Below the pieces are notes generated by a model. The model saw only the letters and a program-made list of their open reading frames with translations. It was not told the origin of the DNA and searched no databases. DNA of 64,000 nt from Phycomyces blakesleeanus NRRL 1555(-) (Eukaryota > Mucoromycota > Mucoromycetes > Mucorales > Phycomycetaceae), in contig NW_017265175.1 of assembly GCF_001638985.1 (NCBI RefSeq), forward strand, positions 5,870-69,869. Reading direction: 5' to 3'. How positions within the stretch are numbered: position 1 is the stretch's first letter; each line of letters begins with the position of its first letter. Shown piece after piece: positions 37,202-48,256 of the stretch. Position numbers and translations under genes: made by a program.

Positions 37202-38347
37202 CTAGAGTCGGAGAGCCCAAGTCTCATCTCTATCCATGAGATTAGTTATCATTCTGTCGTCTCTCTCTTTGTCCCAGCCACGTGTGGGGGTGTCGACAGA
37301 ACGGCTTTGAGGACGAGGGCCGGGGGACATGGGTGTCTCAGTTGGTGTCAGTAGAGTAAAGGTGGTCTTTGTGAGAGACAACTTAGACAACTCACGCAAA
37401 GCAGGTTGACAAGGGTTGTGCTTGGAGGCCTTCAATCCTCCATAGATGAGTGAGAGCTCAGTGGGAATCAAAGGCTTGGGCGCAATGATGGGGCAATCGA
37501 GCTTCGAATTGCGGTTGGGGTGGCAGGAGCGCTTGTTGGACGTCTTGGATGTCTTAGAAGGATCGGTAATGTATAGACAATTGGCTTGTAAGTGACTGGT
37601 CTTGTTGCCTCCAAAACACGTTCGGGTTTTGGCTGGGCGTTTGGTACATTTTGCAACGTCGTGCCCCATTTCCTTACAGTAGGTGCAGTGGGAGCCCATG
37701 GAAGGCCACTTACCAAGAATCTTTTGCATATTGTCGTATGCAATTTGGTACGTCAGAGAATCTGATGACACATCGTTGGTAGGTGTATTGGCAAGGACAA
37801 CATAGCCAGAACCGTCAAAAAACCCATATGATTCATGAATGGCGATCTCCCGCACTTTGCCAAAAGGAGACATACATTTGGCGAGTTGTGTAGCCAGATT
37901 ATGATAAGGAACACAAGGAAGCTTGGTTAGGAAAACATGGCGAACAATTGTGCCAATGGGAACAGCAGGTTGAGCGGGGAAAGATGAATCACCGACTACC
38001 AAAGGTTGAGAGCATGCTTGCTCGCAGTCAGCACTGGTAGGTAAATGGAGTTCACATATATCAGGGGAAGAGCGTGAGCCAAGAGTGATGCCCATGTTAA
38101 CCTCACAAGGATAGGCTGAGAGAAGAGCTCTCCAGAAAGGGTCAAACTTGGGTGAGGATTTGGGTGGGATAGTGAAAAAAACTGAAAACTTAGAGGACTC
38201 TACATGCCAGGTATGTGGGGTCGTGTTATTCATAGAGCTGAAGATAACATGAGGTTGCTTTTCAAGAAGTGGAAGTGCGTTCTGAGTAGCTACTTGCGAG
38301 TAAAGAGGTGTCGAAGAGGGTGAGATTGGTGTGAATAAGGTTGGCAA
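37202..38347 (-). pseudogene. LINE ORF1: RNA-binding protein with CCHC knuckles
   Basis: Open frame of about 380 codons. The C-terminal half carries a zinc-knuckle pair: 'CTYCKEMGHDVAKC' (C-x2-C-x4-H-x4-C) followed by a second, altered knuckle 'CFGGNKTSHLQANC' in which the second Cys is missing. A central region with 'GTIVRHVFLTKLPCVPYH' and 'SPFGKVREIAIHESYGFFD' resembles an RRM-like fold. There is no in-frame ATG near the 5' end; the frame is open upstream to a TAA near 38440. The 5' end is therefore truncated or mutated. It lies 134 bp upstream of ORF2. Confidence 0.8.
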
Positions 38348-38400
38348 TGGTGAAGATGAGCCAGTGGTGGAGGGGTTTTTGACCCCTGGTGGTTTCGGAG

Positions 38401-39343
38401 TGTTAGTGGAAAGAGCTGTGTAAAAATGTATTCGTATTGGGATAGCTTAGTAGTTATCATCTTGTCAGTATAAAATATATATAAACAATTAAGTAATCAG
38501 CCCAATAATTATTACAGTTAGTACTGTAGATAATATCTTAAAGATTGTTAAGATAATTATATCATACTGCCGGGTAAACTGTGTCAGATCGATATGGAGC
38601 TAATTTAGTAGGAAGTCCTAAAGCTCTAGTATAAAAGAGAAAAGAATAGCTAAGAGCTAAAGAAGTACGATTTATGACTTGATGTCATAATTATAACACC
38701 GACACTAGTTAAGCAGTAAATACACTCTAATAACCAAATATAGTAAAGGAAGAAAGCCTTAAGAAACTAAGACGTAATGACAAGAGCAGATTGTGTTTTC
38801 TTATAAAAAGGGACACTTTTTATTTATGAATAAAGACAACTTATATACAGTCTCAAAGAATTTCTATACATCTCTATTATCAAATATTTTATTTTTCTAT
38901 TGTTTTGTACCTGAAATACCACAATAGTGATAATAATATATAATCAATTATATGTATAATGATCTGTGTATTAGATAATATCATAAAAACAAATCCGTTT
39001 GATCAGAATAGCTGAGAATATTATTTTATCCTTCAGTCTTACTCTCAGATTCAGCAGTAATCAATACTTATTCACAACAGTAAAATAATAATTCAATTAA
39101 TATTCTTACAGATAAGACATTATATCAAATAAGACCTTAAGATAAATGTTTCAAATAATTAGTATAAATATCAATAGCAATTTTCTTATAATAGAAATAT
39201 CTTTTATCTACTTTATTATTTTGTCTGTTTGATTGTTCTTCTTTAAGTATATATCTTTACTATCAAGTATACTTCTTTGCCTGTTTTTATATCTATTAAA
39301 TACTAATTTATAAATGTTGTACAGTTCAATCTTATCATAAGGG
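38401..39343. other. AT-rich spacer, possible LTR remnant
   Basis: No gene. The segment from about 38683 (TGTCATAATTATAACACCGAC) through a TTATAAAAAGG promoter-like box and an AATAAA to about 38925 has an LTR-like arrangement. Termini are not defined and there is no second copy in the window. Confidence 0.3.
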
Positions 39344-39425
39344 GTCGATTTGTCCGAGTGGTTAAGGAGTGTGACTAGAAATCACATGGGCTTTGCCCGC
39401 GTAGGTTCAAATCCTGCAGTCGACG
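39344..39425 (+). tRNA. tRNA-Ser (anticodon AGA)
   Basis: An 82 nt class II tRNA. Acceptor stem GTCGATT pairs with AGTCGAC (one G-U). The D arm is TCCGAGTGGTTAAGGA. The anticodon stem TGTGA/TCACA encloses the loop CTAGAAA with anticodon AGA (reads UCU, and UCC/UCA by inosine). The long variable arm GGGCTTTGCCC is typical of Ser. The T arm is AGGTTCAAATCCT and the discriminator G73. No intron. A CTTTTGG follows as a possible short pol III terminator. No CCA is encoded, as expected for a eukaryote. The 309 bp solo-LTR-like repeat inserts 115 bp downstream. Confidence 0.96.
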
Positions 39426-39540
39426 ACTTTTGGTTTGTTTTTGTTGCTGTCTTTTCCGAATTTTTGGAAACCAATCAGAATGGCGCTTAAACATATTTCT
39501 TTTGCTCACAAAAGTAGAATAGAAAACGAGACAGACATTT

Positions 39541-39849
39541 GTCGGACATTATTTTGATGAATCCGTAAAATCTGAAGATAGTTAACCACAGTACTTCTTT
39601 ATGCGCAGTAATATCTTCCTGAGCATTAACCGCAGTATAATGACTATTTCTTTAATTAAATATAAATAATAACTACTGCGGATAATGCGCAGTATTAGTT
39701 TAGAAAACTATATAAGACAATTCAATTCATATCAATAAAAAGTATCTTTTATCCTCTCTTTGATTTTACGTATACTCCTTGATCCCCAGTGGGTTTGACC
39801 TTTTGACTTTGTTATAGTAAAAGGAAGACCAACCCAGATCGGGAACGAC
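39541..39849 (+). mobile_element. Dispersed ~309 bp repeat, copy 2 (solo-LTR-like, with TSD)
   Basis: Flanked on both sides by ACATTT (39535-39540 and 39850-39855), read as a target-site duplication. The ends are GTCG and CGAC (TGTCG/CGACA if one shared base is included), a short inverted terminus like an LTR. A TATATAAGAC box lies at about 39704 and an AATAAAAAG signal near 39737. Its reverse complement matches 3933-4239. No internal coding region is present, hence solo LTR or a short non-autonomous element. It lies 115 bp downstream of the tRNA-Ser gene, which recalls retrotransposons that integrate near pol III genes. Confidence 0.8.
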
Positions 39850-39855
39850 ACATTT

Positions 39856-41635
39856 ACAATAGTTGAGCAATTTTAGAAAAAATATAGAGAGTAATATTTC
39901 ATTTGATAAAATTATCTCTCTGTCATATCTTTATTACTTTATCCTCGTTTACAACTCTCAATGAGTTTTACTAATTTCGGCTGTGTTGTAGCATTATAAG
40001 AACAATCCAGATAAAATACAACACTTTTTGTTGGTCATCTGCTGTTCCTGATATAGAATATCTTTCAATTCACTATAAATGTAGGTTGAAGTTCAGAAAT
40101 TAAATATACATTTGGTAATTCCTTTAATATAAGTTCAATATTATACTGATTGGTTTTTATTTCTGTTAATCAAGATATATTCTATCGGTTTCTATAAAAT
40201 GTAAAACTAATGTGTCTTGAGTAAAATAATTAGCTTAGGTAGTTTTACTTTAAAGATTTGTATCGATAAAAAGTATTTCATTCTTTAAATATCTATTTTT
40301 CTTTTAATTATTCACATTGACTTGATTCAGGGTGATTTATTACAAAATCTAAAAAAAAGGTTGGATTAATAGAAATATACACCTAGTCGAAACTTGATAG
40401 ATTAATAACATTTTTATATATGTGTATGAGTCACCTATAGATTTAGTAAATGTTGATCCATTACAGCGCATAAAGAAGGGTTGATATTTATTTTAATATG
40501 AGAAACATTGTATTTTCTGCTGTAAATAAAGCCTATTTTTTTTTATGGACTCACTAGATATTTTGTAGTTTTTTATTTGTTTTACATCTAATTTATTAGC
40601 TTTATAATAAATTCAATTGATATTCAAGAAATAAACTCTAAAAACTGCATTATTATAAACAAATCTACATAATGAAGAGGTCATATATATATATATGAAT
40701 ATATTTGGGTTTTTTGCCCCTTATTATTACTTTCGCTTTTGTTCAAATCGTTCAAAAATATTTACCGTATGTCTAAGTTACAAATAGAAACACATCAAGC
40801 CAAAGTTATACAATCCCATTGGTCAATTATTAAAGTAAAATGACAGTTGTTACATCACAATCGTCTAACTATTGTGAGTAGTAATATACACCAGGTTCGA
40901 GAGAGACTGCATTCATTGTCCATATATATGCTTTGCAAAGCAAAGTGATCCAATACGTACTTGGATATAAGATCTAAGAGTTGCAAACCATGTATTTAAC
41001 GGGACCAACTGCTTAACTATTCGCTAAATTCATTATTTTTAATACTTGACCTTACGAATATAACCTGCCAGTAGTGTGTCATATACGGTCTCTTATCCAG
41101 CACATGTTTTACAATAATTTACATCATCTGTTGATTGACAAACATTAAAAAAAATGTGTACAAGAGTATCATAAGAACCAATGAGGCAGAAACGAGAGAA
41201 TGTATTTCTGGACAAACGCACATATTTTTATATTATATATTACATATTGAAAGTAGCAGACTTTTCAAAGTGTGAATGAATTCAATAGTAAAATACACAG
41301 ATTGATGTATTAATTAGGTAACGGTAAAGAAAAAACGGCGTGATTCAAGAGGCTTATACATGTGAAATAGTTTTATTGGAATTAGAAAAAAAAAGAACCA
41401 CTACAAAAGTGTTTATGGTTCTTTTTTTATATATATTTTATTTTAGGAGTTTTCACTTTTGCTAAGTTTGGTAGGAATTGATGCTTTTTTTATATAATTA
41501 AAGCTATGATATATATACAGTTTTAAAAAAATGATACTATTTTTTGAGGGGATTGTCTATTGTACAATTTCTTGTTACTGTTATTTTACAGTGTGTTGTG
41601 TGGGGTATATACAGAATATTGAAATCAAAATCGAT
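39856..41635. other. AT-rich spacer, no gene
   Basis: About 1.8 kb of AT-rich sequence with short TA runs (for example 40685-40697). No open frame of note and no recognised RNA gene. Confidence 0.5.
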
Positions 41636-41995
41636 TCAAGATGAGCGATAGGCCGCTGGACTAATGCGGACTGTGACTGAAGGATGATCAAAGATAAGTG
41701 AATCCAGGGCCATAGATTTTTCGGATACTGGGCAAGATTTTGAAAAGTGCTCGTCATCAGAAAGGTCAGAAAGATAGGAGTCATTAGAGATCGTCGATGA
41801 AGATGAAATCAAAGAAGGTGCGACTGTGTTTTGGACTTTGTTGCAGCTAAAAGCTTTCTTGACTGAAGCGAGGCCTTTGATACATTGTCCCATTGATGAT
41901 GTGAATGTGGAGACACGGCTAGATGTGTTGGTAGTTGAGGATTGGCGGCGCTGGCACTTTGAGAAGATACGCTTTTGGATAGAGAGGATCTGCAT
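41636..41995 (-). CDS. Small Ser-rich hypothetical protein
   Basis: Uninterrupted 119-codon minus-strand frame starting MQILSIQKRIFSKC and ending '…AAYRSS'. The N-terminus is basic; the rest is rich in Ser/Thr with an acidic patch 'DSYLSDLSDDEHFSKS' that resembles a CK2-type phosphorylation context. No domain, signal peptide or membrane segment is evident. The higher GC and balanced composition against an AT-rich background suggest real coding. I do not recognise the family; it could also be the last exon of a larger gene. Confidence 0.45.
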   Translation of the reverse strand: MQILSIQKRIFSKCQRRQSSTTNTSSRVSTFTSSMGQCIKGLASVKKAFSCNKVQNTVAPSLISSSSTISNDSYLSDLSDDEHFSKSCPVSEKSMALDSLIFDHPSVTVRISPAAYRSS

Positions 41996-42557
41996 TGTAG
42001 AGTGTGTGTTATGAGGTGTAAAGGTAAAGAAAGGCTTGGTAGGTAAGATGTTGTTGAGAGAATATGTAATAGAAAGGAAAGAAGTGCAAAAATGTCAAAC
42101 CTTTATATACTATTTCAAAAGGCCCGTGCTCTCTGGGTATCAGTGGATATTTACATGCTTCTTCTTCACTTTATTGCCATTTTTAGGACAAAGACAAGGG
42201 GCCATCGTATCTGATGTCTGGCATCTATCGGAAAATACAGCCAAAAATCCTGATCCACAAAACCACAGCCAAAAATAATAATCAATAATCCATTATCCAT
42301 AATCCATAATTTTATCCCCCTATCGAGAATCGAAAGTACATTTGTCTCTTGTATTAATTGATTCACGTCACCTTAATTATTCTCTATGAATATCTTGATT
42401 TATTGATCCCAATCTTTCTGTATATGTAAGTACTTCTACTTAGTATATCTATATTATATATACAGCTTGGGTAGAAAATATGTTTATTACTCTGTCGCAG
42501 TGTACAATTATCGTCATATATAAACTCTTTTGTTAATTCCAAACAAAATGATCATAA

Positions 42558-42591
<34 letters not shown>

Positions 42592-43136
42592 TATCTGGGC
42601 ACAGACACAACAAAGTACATAATCATACTTTTTGAAATCTCAATATTGCCCGATCTAATGCAAAAAAAACAGAGCAGACAAAGTACGATGGATATCCACT
42701 TCTTCTATGATTTTCCTCCCTAGTTATACTACTAAATAGCAGTAATAATAGTATTGTTATTATTTGCTTTTATTAACAGGCAATATATAGACCGACCATT
42801 CACACCAAATAATTCTATTTTTTTGAGCACAAACTAATTTTCATCATAGTGCCTATAGAGCTATTTTGAACATCAAATGATTAATTTTGTTCGATTTCTT
42901 AGTCATTGTCGTTGTTCATATATGTGCGTGCTATAGAGCAGGAATTTCCAGATGTATCTGCACAATATATACATATATAGAAAAAAAAAGATATATAGTA
43001 CAAGCTTTTTACACTTAGATTTTTTTGCAGTGTAGATTCTAAGGTCTATGTAAAGTAAAAGAAGAAAAAAAAATGTATATATGTATCTTAGATTCACTCA
43101 TTATTTCCCCTACCCTCCATTTTCATTTTCATTTTT
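41996..43136. other. Intergenic spacer with CA/TA microsatellite
   Basis: Contains a compound (CA)n(TA)n microsatellite at about 42560-42590 and AT-rich sequence forming the 3' flank of HIS5. No gene seen. Confidence 0.5.
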
Positions 43137-44493
43137 TTAAACAGTCTTCAATGCTTTCTCCAACTGCTCCAACAAAATCTTGTTGTCCTGGTCGGTACCA
43201 ACAGTGATACGAAGGCAGCCAAAACAGCCGTGCTCTTTGCCTCTGAAACGAACAACAACGCCCAGGGATTCGGCCAAGAGACTGTAGACCTTTTCGGCAC
43301 GAACATTACAAGGCTTGTTGTTCTTGTCAAGGACCTCGATCAGGATAAAGTTGGCGTCATTTGTACCAAGAATGTTACCCAGACCCTGGACGGGGAAAGA
43401 TGTGAATCGCTTGATGAGAATGTTGCGCTGATTAATGAGTGCAGAGCGGTAAGAGTTCATTGTGGCTAAACCCTCGTCAGAGAGAGCCTCATATGCAATT
43501 GTGGCACTGGGAGTACCGATGTTGTAAGGTGCCTTTGTGTTGTTGAGGATCTGAATAAGATCAGGGTTACCCAATGCAATGCCAAGTCTATCCGATAAAA
43601 AGTTAATTTACGTATATAATTTTTGGATTCAGCCACTTATTATATATATATATATACGTGTGTGTGTATGTATGTATGTATTAAGTAGTTTTTTTTTTAC
43701 CTGATACCAGCCAAACCAAAGCTCTTAGAAAGAGTTTGCATAACAATAAGGTTGGGGTACTTGTCAACCCAGGTGGAGACGGTACCATCATCATGATCGA
43801 CAAAGTCAACGTAGGCCTCATCAACTACAACAATTCCTTCGTACCCAGACTCCAGAACAGCGCGAATGCTTTTGTGGGTCAGAGCAGTACCAGTGGGGTT
43901 ACCAGGGGAACACAAGAACACAATCTTGATTTCGGGATTGGCTTTCAAGCAAGCAGCGATCTTTCCAAAAGCAAACAAACACATAAATAGAATAAGACTA
44001 TTAGAACATGATCTTGTTTTCTGCCTGCCTATATAATGTGTTTGTTTCCGGATAAATGGTTACTTACATCATCAAGACGAAGCTGGTAGGCACCACCCTC
44101 AACGTCAAGGTTTGATCGGACGACACCGACATCATTTATCTGGGCACAGACAGAGTACATTCCGTAGGTTGGGGGAGTAATGAGAATCTTGTCTTTGCCT
44201 GGAACGCATGCCACACGAATGAGAAGATCAATGACCTCATCAGAGCCTACACCAAGGAATACGTGACGAACAGAAGGCACATTGCGCAATTTGATTACAC
44301 GTTCTTTGATACGGGCATGGTAAGGATCAGGGTATCTGTTGAGTTCTCCCTCACGCTTGGTGGGTAAGGCAGGTCCATAGGCATTCTCATTGGCATCCAA
44401 CAAAACACCTTCGCTGTAGTCATCGCGGGCACAGCGATAGGGAGCAAGGGCAAGAATGTTGGGGCGAATGACTTTTTCGATAGAGAATGGCAT
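43137..44493 (-). CDS. HIS5: Histidinol-phosphate aminotransferase
   Basis: PLP-dependent class II aminotransferase. It converts imidazole acetol-phosphate and glutamate to L-histidinol phosphate and 2-oxoglutarate in histidine biosynthesis; cytosolic. Three exons read by eye: 44068-44493, 43701-43960 and 43137-43587, total 1137 nt for 378 residues, close to the family's ~385. Landmarks: 'LDANENAYGP' near the N-terminus, 'GVGSDEVIDLLIR', 'ITPPTYGMYSV', 'SPGNPTG', 'VVVDEAYVDF' (PLP-binding Asp and Tyr), 'TLSKSFGLAGIR' with the Schiff-base Lys, and 'VRFRGKEHGCFGCLRITVG'. Introns have GTAAGT and GTAAAA donors and AG acceptors in phases 0 and 2. It is divergent from the BLOC1S2-like gene with ~900 bp between them. 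Confidence 0.95.
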
Positions 44494-45390
44494 TAGGAAT
44501 TAAGAATGAAGTGTTTGACAGGTGGGTAATCGAGAGAAAAAGAGAGAAAAAGAGAATAAATAATAAATAAAATAAAATAAACCAAAATTGTGTGCTGTGA
44601 CTCAATGGGGCGGGGGTTGTTCAATAAAATAGAGAGAGAGAGAGAATGCGTTTTTAGGGTGGATTTGGGCAATTGATGAAGTTTCTGAGTCATCTTTAGC
44701 AATCGATAACTTAAATATTTTCTCTCTTTTGGCTATAATCATAGAATGCATTTGGTAGCACCGCAATATCTCTAATTTTTAACACAAACTCATTATCCAC
44801 CATACAAAGTTTGTTCCTAAAATGGTACCTGAATGAATAAAATTTCATTTAGTCAATTATTATTACTGAATAAATAAATGTCGTTTTTCAATTGAAATAT
44901 ATATATATATCATACGGTTCTGTTTATTAGACTGGTATTATCAGCAATGATAATGTTGCATCGCATATTCATTCGATATAAAACGTTTTTGTGGATCTAC
45001 AAGCCATCGGGAGGGAAAAATGAGTGAAGACGATTATTTCCTGTTGTTTCACTGACGATAGACAATATTACTATTAATGATAATAACAATACTAATAAAT
45101 TAAAAGAGTTGGCTAAATATAAAGAATTAAAGTACATAAAGGTAGAGGGTTTCAAAGAAGAAAAAGGAAAGATCGCGTTTTCTCTTATTGTTGTTATCCC
45201 AAATCTAATTCAATCCGGTGGCCTCAAGACTCTGTTAAGAGGATTGTACGGTTGTGACTTGACGAGATGACGCACAATTATTAGCTCTATAAACTCATCC
45301 TGCATTTATCTTTTGTATTGAACCAAGAACCCATTTCTGGTTCCAATTATTTTGTTTTAAGATCAATATATATATATATATATATATATA
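44494..45390. promoter_or_regulatory. Divergent intergenic region between HIS5 and the BLOC1S2-like gene
   Basis: An 897 bp spacer upstream of both genes. The HIS5 side (44510-44700) is strongly purine-rich on +, that is, a pyrimidine-rich leader on the HIS5 sense strand with CTCTCT runs. A TGACTCAAT-like sequence near 44597-44605 (a second, GAGTCATC, near 44686) resembles the TGASTCA site of Gcn4-type bZIP factors. That would fit an amino-acid biosynthetic gene but is inference. The other end has a TA microsatellite just before the ATG at 45391. Confidence 0.4.
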
Positions 45391-46208
45391 ATGTCAGATC
45401 CTTCATCTAGTTCTCGTCCGACTCGCTCATCAGCACCTAATCTTGATGAGGCAACCAAAATGCTCGATGAGGAGCATGTTACTCGTCTAACTGAAGACGT
45501 CTTTCGAAGGTTGACAAACTACACACGTTCAGAGCTACTAGGTAACCAGAATGGTACAAAGTCTTGTGTATTTTGAAGAGGAAGGAAAAAAAGACAGGGA
45601 CAGGGACTTGATTCTATAAGAAACTAAATGACAATCTCTGTTCTTTTTTTTTCTTTTGAAACAAAAACACAATCGAATGGTATAAATATAATATAAATAT
45701 TATAAAAAGTGGTTGCTGAGGATTGCCAGCTGTTGGAGACAATGAATAAGATGACAAAAGATAAATACAGTCAAATGTCAGAAATGAGTCAAAGATTGAT
45801 GGATGAAATGTCAAAGGTTCAAAATTCATGTAAGGAATCACATTATAAAAAGCAAAGAAAAAGTTGAGATTCTAAAGGAGTTCCACCTTTTTAATTTTGT
45901 TTTCAAATTTGATTTGACGGATAAACGATAAATTACATACATATAAAAACTCTATAGACGCAGACTTTTCGCACTTTACTGCACAGATAGACGCAATTAG
46001 TCAACAGGCTATTCAGATGGAAAAGACAGCAAAAGCGCTAGATGAATATTCTCGACACTTGGGTAAGAAGAAGAAGAATAAAGACCTTTGAATTTGATAT
46101 TAAATGTTTATTTCTGTGTGTGTGTGTGTATATTAAAATACAATATAAATACAATACAATATGTATATAATTCATGTAGAGAATAAGCTTCAACTTCGTC
46201 CAGCATGA
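45391..46208 (+). CDS. BLOC-1 subunit 2-like protein (BLOS2)
   Basis: Small coiled-coil protein of the BLOC-1/BORC type, acting in endosome/lysosome-related organelle biogenesis and positioning. Four exons: 45391-45541, 45710-45829, 45958-46062 and 46180-46208, total 405 nt for 134 residues, similar to the family. A Ser/Thr-rich N-terminus is followed by 'LTEDVFRRLTNYTRSELL', the family-typical 'VAEDCQLLETMNKMTKDKY', and a heptad-patterned helix 'FTAQIDAISQQAIQMEKTAK' ending 'LDEYSRHLENKLQLRP'. Splice phases fit at every junction and donors are GTAACC, GTAAGG and GTAAGA. It precedes ARG8 by 153 bp on the same strand, a tight spacing. Confidence 0.8.
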
Positions 46209-46361
46209 TTTTTGAGTCATTGTGACTTTTTTGACTTTGAAGTTTTGATTAAATCCCTCTCTTTCTCTCTCTTTCTCTCCTCCCACCCTCTTGTCCGATT
46301 CCTTCACCTCTTTTTTTTTTATTTATTTTCGAGTGAAAAACTAAAGACATTAGAATAAACC

Positions 46362-48256
46362 ATGTCCAGACCTGCTCTTTCTCTTTTGACCCAACGCTCA
46401 CTTAGAAGCAACTTTGGTGGTGTATTGAGAGCACCAGCTGTTTTGGTATAGCACTTCTTCTTCTGTTCCTTTACTTTACTTTTAATTAATTATAAACAAA
46501 TTGTAGACAATAAAATTTTACCTACATAGCCAAATACATGATAATTGACAACCTTTTTTTTTTTTAAAAAAAATTAATATTATTGTTCTTGCCACCATTG
46601 TTGTGATTGTGCTTGTTCTTATACTGCTTGTAGGTTAGACAGATTGGCAGTGTACCCACCCCTGTTTCAGAGGTAAATTATAATTACCAAAAGTTTCAGA
46701 ATTAAATAAATAAATAAATAAAAATGTATATTTAATATAAAAAGTATTTCTTAGATCACCCACCCAGACAATGATGTACCCCAGCAGACACTCGATCAAG
46801 TGAAGCAGTTCAACAAGTACACAGTCACTACCTACAATCGCCCAGATATCGTTATCTCTCGCGGAAAAGGATCTTATCTCTACGACACCAGCGATCGAGC
46901 CTACCTTGATTTCACAGCAGGAATCGCCGTCACAGCCCTGGGCCACTCTGACGAAGAGGTTGCCAAGGTACTCTACGAACAGGCACAGAAGCTAGTGCAC
47001 ACCAGCAACCTCTACCACAACGAACACGCCGGTGCACTGGCAGAGAAACTTGTCACTGCCACCCAAAAGAGCGGCGGATCATGGGCTGACAAACTATTCT
47101 TGGCAAACTCTGGCACCGAAGCCAACGAGGGTGCACTCAAGTTTGCTCGCAAGTGGGGTAAGGATGTTGCTGGTCCCGAGAAGATGGAGATCGTCTGCTT
47201 CACAAACGCTTTTCACGGCCGTAGCATGGGCGCTCTTTCGGCCACTTTCAACCCAAAGTACCAGAAGCCATTCGCTCCCCTTGTGCCTGGATTTGTCACT
47301 GCTCCATTCAACGACACCCAAAAGGCTGTCGAGGCCATCACTGAGCGAACCTGCGGTGTGATTATCGAGCCAATTCAGGGTGAGGGTGGTGTCCACGCTG
47401 CCAAGGATGAGTTCATTGAGGCAATTCGTGAAAAGTGCACAAAGGTCAATGCCTTGTTGATCTTTGATGAGATCCAGGTATGATTTATAGATTTAGTTAT
47501 TTAAAGATAAAACCTTTAAGAAGAGGAGATCTAGATCTAGATAAATATAAAGATAAACATTCTAATTAATTTATTCATTTATCTTTGCTCTTGTAAAATC
47601 TAGTGTGGTCTCGGTCGATCTGGTAAGCTTTGGGGTCACCAGCATTTTAGCAGCAAGTGCATTCCTGATATTCTCACCATGGCTAAGCCTCTTGCCAATG
47701 GTGTACCAATTGGTGCTATCTTGACCAACGAGAAGGTTGGAAAGCTTATCCAAGCAGGTAGGATATATTACATAAATAGAAAAAAAAGAGGGATCCCAAC
47801 ATTAGTACTAATACTAATACTCAATAACAATAATAATAACGATACTGATAATAAACCAATCGATCAATCGATAAAGGTGATCACGGTACTACATTTGGTG
47901 GTAACCCTCTTGCCTCTGCTGTTGCCTTGAACGTGGTTGGTCGTATTAGCAAAGACGAGTTCATCAAGGCTGTGAACGAAAAGGGTGCTGCCCTCAAGGA
48001 GGATCTTGAGGCACTCCAGGCCGCCTATCCTGGTGTCATAAAGGCTGTCCGTGGCAAGGGTCTCCTTCTCGGTGTAGAATTTACCAAGGATCCCTCTCCA
48101 ATTGTCAAGATGGCTCGTGAGCGCGGTCTTTTGGTCGTTACTGCTGGATGCAACACTGTTCGTGTGATCCCTGCCCTCACAATCAGCAAAGAGGAGGCCC
48201 GTGAAGGTGTTGCTCGTTTTGCCGGTGCTGTTGAGCAGTTCTCCAAGTCCAGCTAA
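46362..48256 (+). CDS. ARG8: Acetylornithine aminotransferase, mitochondrial
   Basis: PLP enzyme of arginine biosynthesis: N-acetylglutamate semialdehyde plus glutamate gives N2-acetylornithine. Five exons: 46362-46445, 46634-46672, 46755-47477, 47604-47757 and 47877-48256, total 1380 nt for 459 residues. The N-terminus 'MSRPALSLLTQRSLRSN' is a clear mitochondrial presequence (Arg/Ser/Leu, no acid). Family landmarks: 'YLDFTAGIAVTALGH', 'LFLANSGTEANEGALKFAR', 'FTNAFHGRSMGALSAT', 'VIIEPIQGEGGV', 'LLIFDEIQCGLGRSG' (PLP-binding Asp), 'MAKPLANGVPIGAI' (Schiff-base Lys), 'TTFGGNPLAS'. It is split by two small 5' introns within the presequence region. Ornithine aminotransferase and GABA aminotransferase are relatives, but the motif set and presequence favour ARG8. 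Confidence 0.93.

Larger units (their letters stand above)
32940..38400 (-). mobile_element. LINE (non-LTR) retrotransposon, near full length, inactivated
   Basis: A ~5.4 kb minus-strand element. The 3' end carries an A-rich tail of AAAAC-type repeats at about 32940-32972. ORF1 (CCHC knuckles) precedes ORF2 (APE endonuclease, reverse transcriptase, C-terminal zinc finger). This ORF order and content match L1-clade elements, including the Grem-LINE1 elements described from pericentric regions of Mucorales. Assignment to that family is inference. Its GC content is markedly above its surroundings. Several nonsense codons and a ~190 bp insertion show that it is dead. Confidence 0.9.

Noticed and set aside
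38683..38925. Solo LTR with TATA box and AATAAA
   Set aside because: Arrangement is suggestive, but no termini, target duplication or second copy could be defined.
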